A stretch of 64,000 nt of DNA from Oscillospiraceae bacterium (GCA_017461585.1 JAFTYM010000005.1:1-64000); one strand, 5' to 3'; counted from the first letter of the stretch, positions 41,145 to 49,880 are shown. A program made the numbers and translations. Notes: generated by a model from the letters alone, not told the origin.

Positions 41145-41774
41145 ATGTACCGACGATTTTTTAAAAGATTCTTTGATATAATCGTTTCTGCAGTAATACT
41201 TTTGATACTGATAGTACCTATGTTAGTGTTTGCGCTTATAATAAAGCTGGATTCACCGGGACCTGTCATATTTTGGCAGAAGCGCATAGGAATACATAAA
41301 TCAACATTTTTAATGCCGAAGTTCAGAACGATGTATTATGACACACCGAAAGAGGTGCCGACTCATCTTCTGGATAATCCCGACAGGTGGATAACAAGGT
41401 GCGGCAGGTGGATGCGCAAAATGTCCATTGATGAGCTTCCGCAGATGATCTGCATTCTTACGGGCAAGATGAGTATCGTAGGTCCAAGACCTGCGCTGTG
41501 GAATCAGGACGACCTTGTAGAAGAACGCGACAAATACGGCGCAAACGATATACGTCCCGGACTTACAGGCTGGGCGCAGATAAACGGACGCGACGAACTG
41601 GAAATAGAAGAGAAAGCCCGTCTGGACGGATACTATGCCGAAAACTACGGCCTGCGTTTGGATTTAAAATGCTTTTTTTATACTTTTATTTCTGTTGCAA
41701 AGCATGACGGATACCTTGAAGGTGGTACAGGGAGTGCTGAAAATAAGATGCCGGAACACACGACCGGAGAATGA
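41145..41774 (+). CDS. Initiating sugar transferase (polyprenyl-phosphate sugar phosphotransferase)
   Basis: A 209-residue monotopic transferase of the CpsE/EpsL catalytic-domain type: KRFFDIIVSAVILLILIVPML (membrane-embedded helix), SPGPVIFWQKRIG, MPKFRTM, SIDELPQ, MSIVGPRPAL and PGLTGWAQING. It moves a sugar-1-phosphate from UDP-sugar to undecaprenyl phosphate and so starts the repeat unit. The size is that of the short (one-span) form. Separation from the main EPS operon by the peptide cassette is unusual. The next gene starts four bases before its stop. Confidence 0.92.
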   Translation: MYRRFFKRFFDIIVSAVILLILIVPMLVFALIIKLDSPGPVIFWQKRIGIHKSTFLMPKFRTMYYDTPKEVPTHLLDNPDRWITRCGRWMRKMSIDELPQMICILTGKMSIVGPRPALWNQDDLVEERDKYGANDIRPGLTGWAQINGRDELEIEEKARLDGYYAENYGLRLDLKCFFYTFISVAKHDGYLEGGTGSAENKMPEHTTGE

Positions 41775-43012
41775 ATATGATAAACAAACTTTTTTTAGAG
41801 GCTTTACAAGCCTCTTTAAAAATTGAAAAAGTTAAATGGGAACACGATATATCAAGTGAGAACTGGCAAGAGCTTTTTGCTCTGGCAGAAGCACAGCACG
41901 TTCTGCCCATGATATACGATGCTGTGTACTCCTGTCCTGCTGCAAAGAAATCCGACCCAAAGTTTTTTTCTGCAATCAAGGGACGTGTGTATAAAAAGGT
42001 AATGCTGCAGGCGATGAAGACGGAAGAGTTTTTAAAACTGTACGGCCATTTGGTGAAGAACGGCATCAGACCTATTCTGGTGAAAGGACTCATTTGCAGA
42101 CAGCTTTATCCAAATCCTGATTACAGAAGCTCGTCTGATGAAGACCTTTTGGTAAGCGCTGATGAGTTTGTGGCTTGCCATAAAGCCTTGCTGGAATACG
42201 GAATGACGGCAGATCCTGAGAAGTCTGACGTTGAAAACTATGATGAGATCGCGTATCGGAAAGAGGGAAGTCCTTTATACATAGAGCTGCACCGCAGCCT
42301 GTTTGCTGAAAAGTCAGAGGCTTACGGTGATTTCAACAGATTTTTTAAAGCTGCACACCAAGAGACGGTAACTGTCAGCGTGAGTGGTACAGACATAAAC
42401 ACAATGAGCCATACGCTGCATCTGCTGTATCTTATCCTTCACGCTTTCAAACACTTTTTGCACGGTGGTGTAGGTATAAGGCAGGTTTGCGATATCTCAC
42501 TCTATGCCAATGAATACGGCAGATATATCGATTGGGCAGATGTTACCGATAAGTGTGCAGAGGTGCGTGCCGATAAGTTTGCTTTTGCGCTTATAAAAAT
42601 CGGAAAGAGCTGTTTTGAACTCTCAGCAGAAAAATCATGCTGTCATGCGGCAATTTATAATACGGATATTGACGAGACTTATCTGTTGGAAGATATTTTG
42701 AGCGGCGGAGTGTACGGTGGAGCAACTAAAGGAAGAAAGCACAGCAGTAATGTGACGCTTAATGCCGTTTCCTCACAGAAAAAGGGAAATGCAGTTCGCG
42801 GAAGTGTAATTCGGACTTTGCTGCCGTCTGTTAAAAAGCTGTCAGGTAAGTATAAATACCTTGAAAAGTACCCGTTTTTACTTCCCGTGGCATGGTATGA
42901 CAGAATAGTCGGATATATCAAAGAGTCTAGGAGAGAGGGCGGAGTATCAGAAGCTGCAAAGATAGGTAAAGACCGAATTGAGCTTCTTAAAATTTATAAT
43001 GTAATAGATTAA
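41771..43012 (+). CDS. Nucleotidyltransferase-fold family protein (PF14907-like)
   Basis: A 413-residue protein with the MNT-like nucleotidyltransferase pattern RPILVKGLICRQLYPNPDYR followed by SSDEDLLV, giving the acidic D-E-D triad, and a later LHLLYLILHAFKHFLHGGVGI helix with RQVCDISLY. This is the uncharacterised nucleotidyltransferase family found beside lasso-peptide, PqqD-like and ABC genes. It presumably transfers a nucleotide to, or binds a nucleotide on, a peptide or partner, but no activity is proved. It overlaps the sugar transferase gene by four bases, physically tying the peptide system to the EPS unit. Confidence 0.75.
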   Translation: MNMINKLFLEALQASLKIEKVKWEHDISSENWQELFALAEAQHVLPMIYDAVYSCPAAKKSDPKFFSAIKGRVYKKVMLQAMKTEEFLKLYGHLVKNGIRPILVKGLICRQLYPNPDYRSSSDEDLLVSADEFVACHKALLEYGMTADPEKSDVENYDEIAYRKEGSPLYIELHRSLFAEKSEAYGDFNRFFKAAHQETVTVSVSGTDINTMSHTLHLLYLILHAFKHFLHGGVGIRQVCDISLYANEYGRYIDWADVTDKCAEVRADKFAFALIKIGKSCFELSAEKSCCHAAIYNTDIDETYLLEDILSGGVYGGATKGRKHSSNVTLNAVSSQKKGNAVRGSVIRTLLPSVKKLSGKYKYLEKYPFLLPVAWYDRIVGYIKESRREGGVSEAAKIGKDRIELLKIYNVID

Positions 43013-43035
43013 AAGCTCCGTGAAACGGGGCTTTT
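43011..43035 (+). terminator. Terminator-like hairpin after the nucleotidyltransferase gene
   Basis: AAAAGCTCCGT and ACGGGGCTTTT (one G-T pair) with a GAA loop directly after the stop codon, ending in TTTT. Confidence 0.65.
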
Positions 43036-43076
43036 AATGCTTATCGTCGATGGCAAACGGCAGAAAATTCATCACG

Positions 43077-43105
43077 TTGACAGTAAGAATTGTATGTGAT
43101 ATTCT
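43077..43105 (+). promoter_or_regulatory. Promoter for the exporter/kinase unit
   Basis: TTGACA (43077-43082), a 17-base spacer and TATTCT (43100-43105), about 84 bases before the ABC transporter start. Confidence 0.65.
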
Positions 43106-43188
43106 TATTTAATAACTGTTTTTATAATAGTATAACTGTGCGTATTTTTACGCCTGAAGAGAATTTTAAGAGTTGTGAGAGTTCGGAT

Positions 43189-44901
43189 ATGAAGGTTTTC
43201 GATTCGATAAAAAAACAATTCTATAATGAAGATCCGAAGCAGCTTAAGTATGAGCTGAGCTGGCTGTGGAAGCGTGTGAAGCAGTATAAGATTATGGTTT
43301 TTATGGTGGGACTGCTTGGCCTTGCCGGTACTGTTATGTCCCTTGCCTCCAGCGTCACTTCCAAGTATCTTATAGACGCTGTAACAGCGCTTGATGGCGA
43401 CAAACTGCTGATTGCTGCAGTTGTTATGGCGGTAATGTTGCTGGGCAGTATTGCCCTGCAGGCTGTTTCGTCCCGCACGGGTGCGACAGTTCATGTTAAA
43501 GTTAAAAATCAGATGCAGCAAAAAACATACGGGTGCATTCTCCATGCAAAATGGGAGTCTTTGGAAGGCTTTCGCAACGGAGACCTTATCAGCAGACTTA
43601 ACTCTGATATTAATGCAGTATCTGACAGCATAATAGGGTTCATTCCCAATTTTGTGACGGCTTCCGTTAAGTTTGCAGGTGCGTTCGGCATTATGCTGTT
43701 TTACGACCCTGTAATGGCGCTGATAGCACTTTTGGGTGCACCTGTTACTATGGTGATGTCCAAAATATTAATGCGCAAGCTGCGTGACCATAACCGTCAT
43801 ATGAAGGAACTGAGCGGTGAGATAATGTCTTTTCAGGAGGATTCTTTCAGAAACCTCACCAGCATCAAGGCGTTTTCCGTTACAGGATATTATGAGGACG
43901 AGATGGGCAGACTTCACGGCACTTATGAGAATGCATATCTCTCCTTCAATTCGTTCCAAATCAAGATTTCCACAGTAATGTCGCTTGTGGGGGTTGTGGT
44001 GACTACAGCCTGCTTCGGTTGGGGCATTTACAGACTGTGGACAGGTCACATTACATACGGCTCGCTGACGCTGTTTCTGCAGCTTGCATCAACTCTGCGC
44101 GGAGCATTTTCCTCCCTTGTGTCAATGGCGCAGCAGGCGATATCAATTACAACTTCTGCAGGCAGAATAATCGCTGTTGAAGATCTTGCAAAAGAAGATG
44201 CAAGCGTACCCGAAGGCTTTAAAGACGAAGCTGAGCTTTCTGTATTGCTTGAAAACGTCTCTTTCAGATATCAGAGCGGAGAGACGGTTCTGGAGACATT
44301 TGATTTTGCGGCGTATCCCGGAGATCAGATAGCCATTACAGGGCCTTCCGGTGAGGGCAAAACCACACTTCTTAGAATACTGCTTGGCCTTGTTGATCCT
44401 GTGGAGGGAAAGGCGGAACTTGCAGGTAAAAACAGATATACCGTTTCAGCCGGTACAAGAGGGGCATTTGCGTATGTACCTCAGGGCAACAGCATATTTA
44501 CGGGCACAGTTGCGCAAAATCTTCGCATAGTAAAGCCAGATGCATCTGATGAGGAGATTGAAGCTGCGCTGAAGACCGCGTGCGCATGGGAGTTTGTAAG
44601 CAGCTTTGCTGACGGTACAGAGCACATGCTGGGTGCGGGAGGAAGAGGTATTTCCGAAGGACAGGCTCAACGAATCGCCATAGCACGTGCGCTTCTGAGA
44701 AAAGCGCCCATACTGCTGCTTGATGAAGCCACTTCAGGCTTGGATATAGAGACCGAAAAGAAGCTTATGAGCAATCTGAAAGAGAGCGGTATGGTGCATA
44801 CATGCATACTGGTAACTCACAGACCTGAAAGCACCCGGTACTGCAACCGCGCGTATGAGGTTCAGGGCGGCAGCGTTAGAGAGGTTCACCATGGAGCATA
44901 A
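43189..44901 (+). CDS. ABC transporter, fused membrane and ATPase domains (peptide exporter type)
   Basis: A 570-residue half-transporter. Six membrane spans are at about 35-310; the ATPase follows with Walker A GPSGEGKTT, a variant signature GISEGQAQR instead of LSGGQ, and Walker B ILLLDEATSGLD. The N-terminus has no C39 protease domain, so leader removal must be done by another enzyme, possibly the following S26-like peptidase. ATG 43189 (MKVFDSIKKQFY) is chosen over upstream in-frame codons because homologous exporters start with such a charged segment; the ribosome binding site is weak. The ISEGQ signature and the neighbours fit exporters of RiPP loci rather than a multidrug pump. Confidence 0.85.
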   Translation: MKVFDSIKKQFYNEDPKQLKYELSWLWKRVKQYKIMVFMVGLLGLAGTVMSLASSVTSKYLIDAVTALDGDKLLIAAVVMAVMLLGSIALQAVSSRTGATVHVKVKNQMQQKTYGCILHAKWESLEGFRNGDLISRLNSDINAVSDSIIGFIPNFVTASVKFAGAFGIMLFYDPVMALIALLGAPVTMVMSKILMRKLRDHNRHMKELSGEIMSFQEDSFRNLTSIKAFSVTGYYEDEMGRLHGTYENAYLSFNSFQIKISTVMSLVGVVVTTACFGWGIYRLWTGHITYGSLTLFLQLASTLRGAFSSLVSMAQQAISITTSAGRIIAVEDLAKEDASVPEGFKDEAELSVLLENVSFRYQSGETVLETFDFAAYPGDQIAITGPSGEGKTTLLRILLGLVDPVEGKAELAGKNRYTVSAGTRGAFAYVPQGNSIFTGTVAQNLRIVKPDASDEEIEAALKTACAWEFVSSFADGTEHMLGAGGRGISEGQAQRIAIARALLRKAPILLLDEATSGLDIETEKKLMSNLKESGMVHTCILVTHRPESTRYCNRAYEVQGGSVREVHHGA

Positions 44902-45346
44902 TGTTAAAGTAGTGCCTTCAGATGTGATGACTGAACATATCTGTGAGCTTCTTGAGGAAACTGATAACGTTCCGCTGGTTATAAGCGGCAGCAGCATGTC
45001 TCCGTTTTTGGTGCACGGCAGAGATACTGTGTATTTATCAAAAATCAGAAGCACGGTTAAACGCGGAAATATGATCTTTTACAGAAGAGATAACGGAAAG
45101 GTCATACTTCACCGTGTTATTAAAGTGAAAGAAAACGGCTGCGACATGGTCGGCGATGCTCAGACTGTCATAGAGCCGAATGTCAGTTATGACAATATGA
45201 TAGCCGTTGTAACGGCGGTCACAAGAAAAGGCAAGCTGCTGAAACGCAGCAGCATTTGCTGGCTGTTTTTTGAAAAACTGTGGATCAGAATGATAAAACT
45301 CAGACCTTTTATTGTAAAGGTTTATACTAAACTTGTCGGTAGATGA
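44891..45346 (+). CDS. S26/S24-like peptidase with Ser-His dyad
   Basis: A 151-residue protein with ISGSSMSPFLVHGRDTVYL (nucleophile Ser near 35) and GNMIFYRRDNGKVILHRVIK. Where type I signal peptidases have the catalytic Lys (V-x-K-R), this protein has His (ILHRV, residue 74), as in ER-type/SipW-like peptidases. It has no N-terminal membrane span; a hydrophobic-basic C-terminal stretch (ICWLFFEKLWIRMI) could attach it to the membrane. It overlaps the ABC gene by 11 bases, with AGAGG before ATG. It may remove the leader of the 85-residue peptide during export, or could be a regulator-type S24 fold without activity. Confidence 0.72.
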   Translation: MEHNVKVVPSDVMTEHICELLEETDNVPLVISGSSMSPFLVHGRDTVYLSKIRSTVKRGNMIFYRRDNGKVILHRVIKVKENGCDMVGDAQTVIEPNVSYDNMIAVVTAVTRKGKLLKRSSICWLFFEKLWIRMIKLRPFIVKVYTKLVGR

Positions 45347-45370
45347 TAAGCGGAAAGTGGAGAAAGACTT

Positions 45371-46099
45371 ATGATAGATATGCATTGTCATATTTTGCCC
45401 GGAGTTGATGATGGGTCAAGTGATCTTCAAGACTCTGTTGAAATGGCGCGTCTGGCTGCGGAGAGCGGCGTTGTCGGCATAGTGGCAACGCCTCATTGTG
45501 CAGGCGACGGGGCTGATATGATGCGTAAGAGTTTTTCTCTTTTGCGTGAAGTTATTAAGGATGAGAAGATACCTGTTGAGCTGTTTTTGGGTATGGAAAT
45601 ATTCGGAACATGGGCAACAGCAGAGCTTTTGAAGGAAGGCAGGCTGTTTACGCTTAACGGATCTGATTATCCTCTTATAGAGTTTGATTTTCACGCAGAC
45701 GGTAATGAATGTGTGAGAATACTGCGCGAAGTATCGCGTGAGGGATACAGACCTGTTGTTGCCCACCCGGAACGATATGATTTTATTGCGAGAGATCCCG
45801 GACTTATAAAGACTATGTGCGATATGGGCTGCCTGCTTCAGATCAACAGAGGAAGCTTACTCGGCAGATTCGGAAAGAAAGCGCAGAGTCTGGCGTTTAT
45901 GCTGGTTGAGCGTGATCTGGCAGCGATGGTGGCTAGTGATGCACACTCATCTGCGGTAAGAACAACGTGGATGAGAGACGTGAAAGAATTGCTGGAAAGA
46001 GAGTTTTCTGCTGAAACTGCGGAAAAACTGCTTGTTGCAAATCCGCTAAGTATTCTGAAAAACGAAAAACTTGTATATGAGCCGAAATGGTTTAAATAA
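45371..46099 (+). CDS. PHP-type tyrosine-protein phosphatase (CpsB/YwqE)
   Basis: A 242-residue metal-dependent phosphatase: MIDMHCHILPGVDDGS (first HxH metal site), VATPHCAG, GMEIFGT, VVAHPERYDF and SDAHSS. It removes phosphate from the Tyr-rich tails of BY-kinases and so controls EPS chain length and export. Location directly upstream of two such kinases supports this. Confidence 0.92.
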   Translation: MIDMHCHILPGVDDGSSDLQDSVEMARLAAESGVVGIVATPHCAGDGADMMRKSFSLLREVIKDEKIPVELFLGMEIFGTWATAELLKEGRLFTLNGSDYPLIEFDFHADGNECVRILREVSREGYRPVVAHPERYDFIARDPGLIKTMCDMGCLLQINRGSLLGRFGKKAQSLAFMLVERDLAAMVASDAHSSAVRTTWMRDVKELLEREFSAETAEKLLVANPLSILKNEKLVYEPKWFK

Positions 46100-46114
46100 A
46101 GAGGCGAACTGCTT

Positions 46115-46951
46115 ATGAAAAACAAAAAGTGGGTATATCCGCTGCTGATAATTCTGTGTCTTGCTGTTTTTGCGGGATATAAACTGATAGTCAGCGCGGC
46201 GACGGATACAAAGGCGCCTGTTATCAGCGCTTTAGGAGACATACAGGTTGAGGTGGCGGCTGACTACAGCGCATTCCTCACAGGTGTTTCCGCTTCTGAC
46301 AACAGAGACGGTGATGTTACAGGAAGTATAGTTGTTGAGAAAGTTGAACTGCTTGACAGCGACGGAACCATATCTGTAACTTACGCAGCGTTTGACAGCG
46401 CAGGCAATGTTGCAAAAACTGAGCGTACGGGAATGTACACAGACTATGAAAGCCCGAGATTTACTCTCAGCGCTCCTCTTGCGTTCAGCTCTTCAAACTT
46501 TGACGTTTTAAAAATCGTAGGCGCTACAGACAAGATCGACGGCAATATCCAGCACCGTGTAAGAGCAACTCTGATGGATGATGCTTCCATAACATCAATG
46601 GGTGTACACGATGTTCAGTTCCGCGTAACAAACTCGTTGGGTGATGCTGTTGAGATCATTTTGCCTGTAGAGGTCTACTCCGGAAGCGGATATAACGCAA
46701 AGCTTACGCTTACGGACTATCTCATCTATCTGCCTGTTGGTGCGGATTTTGACGAGGACGATTATCTTAATGCCATGGTTTGCTACGGCGAAGAGGTGGC
46801 TTTGAGCGGAGAAAACAGAAATAAGTACAGCGTGCATACCAACGGATATGTCGATACGGATACTCCGGGGGTTTACACAATTTCGTACGAAGTGGTATAT
46901 AATCAGATTTATATTGGTTATTCAAAACTGATAGTAGTGGTGGAAGGATAG
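46115..46951 (+). CDS. Membrane-anchored protein with Ig-like (DUF5011-type) repeats
   Basis: A 278-residue protein with an N-terminal membrane span or uncleaved signal (WVYPLLIILCLAVFAGYKLI) and at least two Ig-like modules (TKAPVISALGDIQVEVAADY, SDNRDGDVTGSI, SAGNVAKT; later GVYTISYEVVYN). Such modules (DUF5011/HYR-like) help surface proteins stand off or bind polymers. Placed between the phosphatase and the first BY-kinase, it may be an accessory to EPS export at the cell surface. No catalytic residues are seen. Confidence 0.75.
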   Translation: MKNKKWVYPLLIILCLAVFAGYKLIVSAATDTKAPVISALGDIQVEVAADYSAFLTGVSASDNRDGDVTGSIVVEKVELLDSDGTISVTYAAFDSAGNVAKTERTGMYTDYESPRFTLSAPLAFSSSNFDVLKIVGATDKIDGNIQHRVRATLMDDASITSMGVHDVQFRVTNSLGDAVEIILPVEVYSGSGYNAKLTLTDYLIYLPVGADFDEDDYLNAMVCYGEEVALSGENRNKYSVHTNGYVDTDTPGVYTISYEVVYNQIYIGYSKLIVVVEG

Positions 46952-46955
46952 AAAT

Positions 46956-48419
46956 ATGGAACATAGCAATGAATATAATTCTGTACAGTCTGCTGCTTTA
47001 CCCTTCGATCCAATTGTTATCGTTATTGATGTGCTGAAAAGATGGCTTCTTATCGTTTTGGCTGCGCTTATTGTGGGCGTTTGTACTTATATCGCGGTGG
47101 ATGCTGCTTACAAACCCATATACCAGACGAACACAACTTTTGTTGTTACAAACAGAAGCAGTTCTTCCACGGTTTACTCAAACCTTTCCTCAGCAAACTC
47201 TCTGGCAACTGTTTTTACTGATTTATTAAACAGCTCCATTCTGCATAAGACCATAGCTGGGGAGACAGGCATCACAAATTTTGACGGAACGGTTACGGCG
47301 GCTGTTATTCCTGAGACAAACCTTATAACGATGAAGGTTGCAGCCTCCGACCCCAGAACGGCATTTCTTGTAACAAGAGCGATCATTGAGCACCACGAAG
47401 AATTGACGTATCAGGTGGTGGGTGGAATATCCCTTGAAGTTCTGCAGAGCCCTTCTGTGCCTTCGGCACCTGTTAACAGAAGCAATGCAGCAGGACAGAT
47501 GAAGCGCATGATGCTTATTGCGGCTGTGGGTATGTGTATTGTCATAGCATGGTACTCTTACACCCGTGACAAGATACGCAGCGAACGTGAAGTACGGCGC
47601 AAGCTGGATTGCTCCTGCTTGGGTGAGATACCTCATGAGGACAAATACAAGACATTGCGTGCACGGATAAAGCGCCGCAAGACAAGCATTCTCATTACAA
47701 AGCCCGCTACGGGATTCAGGTTTACAGAAGCTGTCCGCAAGCTCAGACAGAGAGTTGAGCAGCGTATGGGTGACGGAAATGTGCTGATGGTTACAAGCCT
47801 TCTGGAAAACGAGGGTAAGTCTACGATCGCTGTAAACCTTGCACTTGCGCTTGCAAAAAAGCACGGCAACGTTCTGCTTATAGACTGCGATATGCATAAG
47901 CCTGCGTGCCACATGCTTCTGGAGCAGAAAAATGTAGAAAAAGGCTTGAGAGATGTTCTTGCAGGCAGCGTTAAGCTTGCCGATACTGTGCGTCAGTACA
48001 AGAACACGAATCTGTACCTGCTGTTGGAGCGTAAGTCCAATCTCAGCAGCGGCGATCTGCTGGCGTCTGAGAGAATGCAGGCTCTTATCAATTGGGCAAA
48101 AAATGAGTTTGACTATGTAGTGCTGGATCTTCCTCCGATGTCTGTTGTGTCGGATGCGGAAACAGTAATGGAACTTGCAGATGCAAGCATACTGGTAGTT
48201 CGCCAGAATATGTCAACTGCACGCGGAATCAATAAAGCAATTGCAGCGCTTGATTCCGGTAAGGCGAAGCTTTTGGGATGCGTGCTGAACAACACATATT
48301 CAACATTCCTGTATTCCGGTCAGGGCTCGCGTTACGGAGTATATGGTAAGTACGGAAAGTATAGATACGGTCACTACGGAAACTACGGTGTAAAGGCTTC
48401 CGACAAATCAGGCAGATGA
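46956..48419 (+). CDS. Fused Wzz/BY-kinase, divergent ATP site
   Basis: A 487-residue protein. An N-terminal Wzz domain with two spans (about 32-52 and 182-200) is fused to a cytoplasmic BY-kinase domain (from about 245) and a Tyr-rich tail (YGKYGKYRYGHYGNYGVK). The Walker A is ENEGKST, in place of the common PGEGKST. The A' motif is DCDMHKP, with His where Arg is usual, and the B motif is VVLDLPP. Wzz regulates chain length, and the kinase cycles through tail phosphorylation. Firmicutes more often encode these halves as separate proteins. The altered A' motif hints at low activity or a regulatory role alongside the next kinase. Confidence 0.85.
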   Translation: MEHSNEYNSVQSAALPFDPIVIVIDVLKRWLLIVLAALIVGVCTYIAVDAAYKPIYQTNTTFVVTNRSSSSTVYSNLSSANSLATVFTDLLNSSILHKTIAGETGITNFDGTVTAAVIPETNLITMKVAASDPRTAFLVTRAIIEHHEELTYQVVGGISLEVLQSPSVPSAPVNRSNAAGQMKRMMLIAAVGMCIVIAWYSYTRDKIRSEREVRRKLDCSCLGEIPHEDKYKTLRARIKRRKTSILITKPATGFRFTEAVRKLRQRVEQRMGDGNVLMVTSLLENEGKSTIAVNLALALAKKHGNVLLIDCDMHKPACHMLLEQKNVEKGLRDVLAGSVKLADTVRQYKNTNLYLLLERKSNLSSGDLLASERMQALINWAKNEFDYVVLDLPPMSVVSDAETVMELADASILVVRQNMSTARGINKAIAALDSGKAKLLGCVLNNTYSTFLYSGQGSRYGVYGKYGKYRYGHYGNYGVKASDKSGR

Positions 48420-48432
48420 GAAAGGTCTAACA

Positions 48433-49833
48433 ATGAAAACTGAAGAAAAAGATGAACATAAAATTGATTTGACCGTTTTGCTTGATAACTTTTTGCGTGA
48501 AGCAAAACGAATTTGGCTGCTTGCGCTGATTTTAGTGCTTGTCTGCGCATTGGCGTTGACCGCCTTCGGATACATGTCATACCGACCAATGTATGAGGCG
48601 ACTGCGTCTTTTACTGTTAAGGTGGCAAATCCCCTGTATTCTGATGTGATATCATATAACAGCGCAACGGCAATGCAGATGGCAAAGACATTTCCGTCCA
48701 TTCTTACAAGCGGCGTCCTGCAAAAACGCGTGATGGATCATTTGGATATATCCTATATGCCATCTGTAAATATCTCAGTAATGGAGAATACAAGCATCCT
48801 TACAGTATCGGTAAGAGACGGCGATCCGCAAAGAGCGTATGATGTTTTAAACGCTGTAATTACCTATTATCCCGAGATAGCAGAGTTTGTTGTCGGTTTT
48901 ACGAGACTGGTGCTTTTAGACGAAAGCGGAGTTCCGACGCATCCTTATAACAGCTTTAGTTTTAAAAGTCCCTTGATAAAAGGTGCACTTGTTGGTGCTG
49001 TTATCTGGTGCGTGATAGTGATCATTATTGCGCTCTCAAAAAATACAGTACACACAGAAGAACAGCTTAAACGTGTTCTGAATACTCCTTGTATCGGACA
49101 GATACCTGCACTTAAGCTTACAGCCAAAAGCGTGTGTCCACTTATAAATAAGGGCAAGCGTCATCAGGGCTTCAATGAAGCGATACGTTTGCTTCGCATG
49201 AGGGTAGAGAAGACCTTTGAAGATAAGCATAAAAAGGTACTTCTGATATCCAGCGCCATACCGGGCGAGGGAAAGACAACGGTATCGGTCAATTTGGCGA
49301 TTTCTATGGCGCAGAAGGGAAAGCATGTTTTGCTTATTGACTGCGATCTGCGCAATCCCTCTGTTGCAAAGGCTTTACATGTAGGCGGCGGCAGCGATGT
49401 TACGGATTATCTCAGCGGAAAAGCCTCTATGCGGGACATTCTGATACCGACTAGTGTTGAACAGCTGTATGTCATTACAGGCGGAAACGGTGCGAAAACT
49501 GAGACGACAGAGGCACTAAACAGTGAAATGTTTGAAAAGCTTTTACAGGAGTGCCGCGGTATATATGATTTCATCATACTGGATACGCCTCCTTGCTCAA
49601 TGCTTGCTGATGCTTCTGAGATCGCAGGCTTGGCTGATTACGGTGTTATGGTAGTCCGTCAAGACTTTGCGTCCAAGGATCAGATTCTTGACGGTGTTAT
49701 GCGTCTTGGAGATTGTGATCTTTCGCTGGCGGGCTGTGTGCTCAATGTTATGAAGAAAACTGTGGCTGACGGCTACGGTTACGGATATGGTTACGGCTAT
49801 GGATATGGCTATGGCTACGGAAGCAGCAAATAA
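48433..49833 (+). CDS. Fused Wzz/BY-kinase with Gly-Tyr tail
   Basis: A 466-residue second copy of the Wzz-kinase fusion. Membrane spans are at about 32-52 and 176-196. The kinase has canonical PGEGKTT, DCDLRNP and IILDTPP boxes and ends in eight consecutive Gly-Tyr pairs. As the only one of the two with fully canonical motifs, it is likely the main active autokinase. The tyrosines in the tail are the expected phosphorylation sites and targets of the PHP phosphatase upstream. AAAGG precedes ATG 48433, 13 bases after the first copy. Confidence 0.9.
   Translation: MKTEEKDEHKIDLTVLLDNFLREAKRIWLLALILVLVCALALTAFGYMSYRPMYEATASFTVKVANPLYSDVISYNSATAMQMAKTFPSILTSGVLQKRVMDHLDISYMPSVNISVMENTSILTVSVRDGDPQRAYDVLNAVITYYPEIAEFVVGFTRLVLLDESGVPTHPYNSFSFKSPLIKGALVGAVIWCVIVIIIALSKNTVHTEEQLKRVLNTPCIGQIPALKLTAKSVCPLINKGKRHQGFNEAIRLLRMRVEKTFEDKHKKVLLISSAIPGEGKTTVSVNLAISMAQKGKHVLLIDCDLRNPSVAKALHVGGGSDVTDYLSGKASMRDILIPTSVEQLYVITGGNGAKTETTEALNSEMFEKLLQECRGIYDFIILDTPPCSMLADASEIAGLADYGVMVVRQDFASKDQILDGVMRLGDCDLSLAGCVLNVMKKTVADGYGYGYGYGYGYGYGYGSSK
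49771..49820 (+). repeat. Gly-Tyr coding hexanucleotide repeat
   Basis: About eight copies of GGNTAY with changing third bases encode the tyrosine tail of the second BY-kinase. Mixed synonymous codons argue that the repeat is kept for the protein, not by slippage alone. Confidence 0.75.
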
Positions 49834-49839
49834 AGATAG

Positions 49840-49874
49840 AAAGACCGCTTTATTATAGGTAAAGCGGTCTTTTG
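49840..49874 (+). terminator. Terminator ending the EPS locus
   Basis: AAAGACCGCTTTA (49840-49852) pairs with TAAAGCGGTCTTT (49860-49872), loop of seven, then T residues. Confidence 0.88.
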
Positions 49875-49880
49875 TCATTA

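Noticed and set aside
43090..43188. N-terminal extension or separate small peptide before the ABC transporter
   Set aside because: The stretch contains the predicted promoter and has no ribosome binding site at its start codon; the transporter most likely begins at 43189.
49771..49820. CRISPR-like or slippage repeat
   Set aside because: The repeat encodes Gly-Tyr pairs in the kinase tail with varied third bases and has no spacers. No CRISPR array was seen anywhere in the window.
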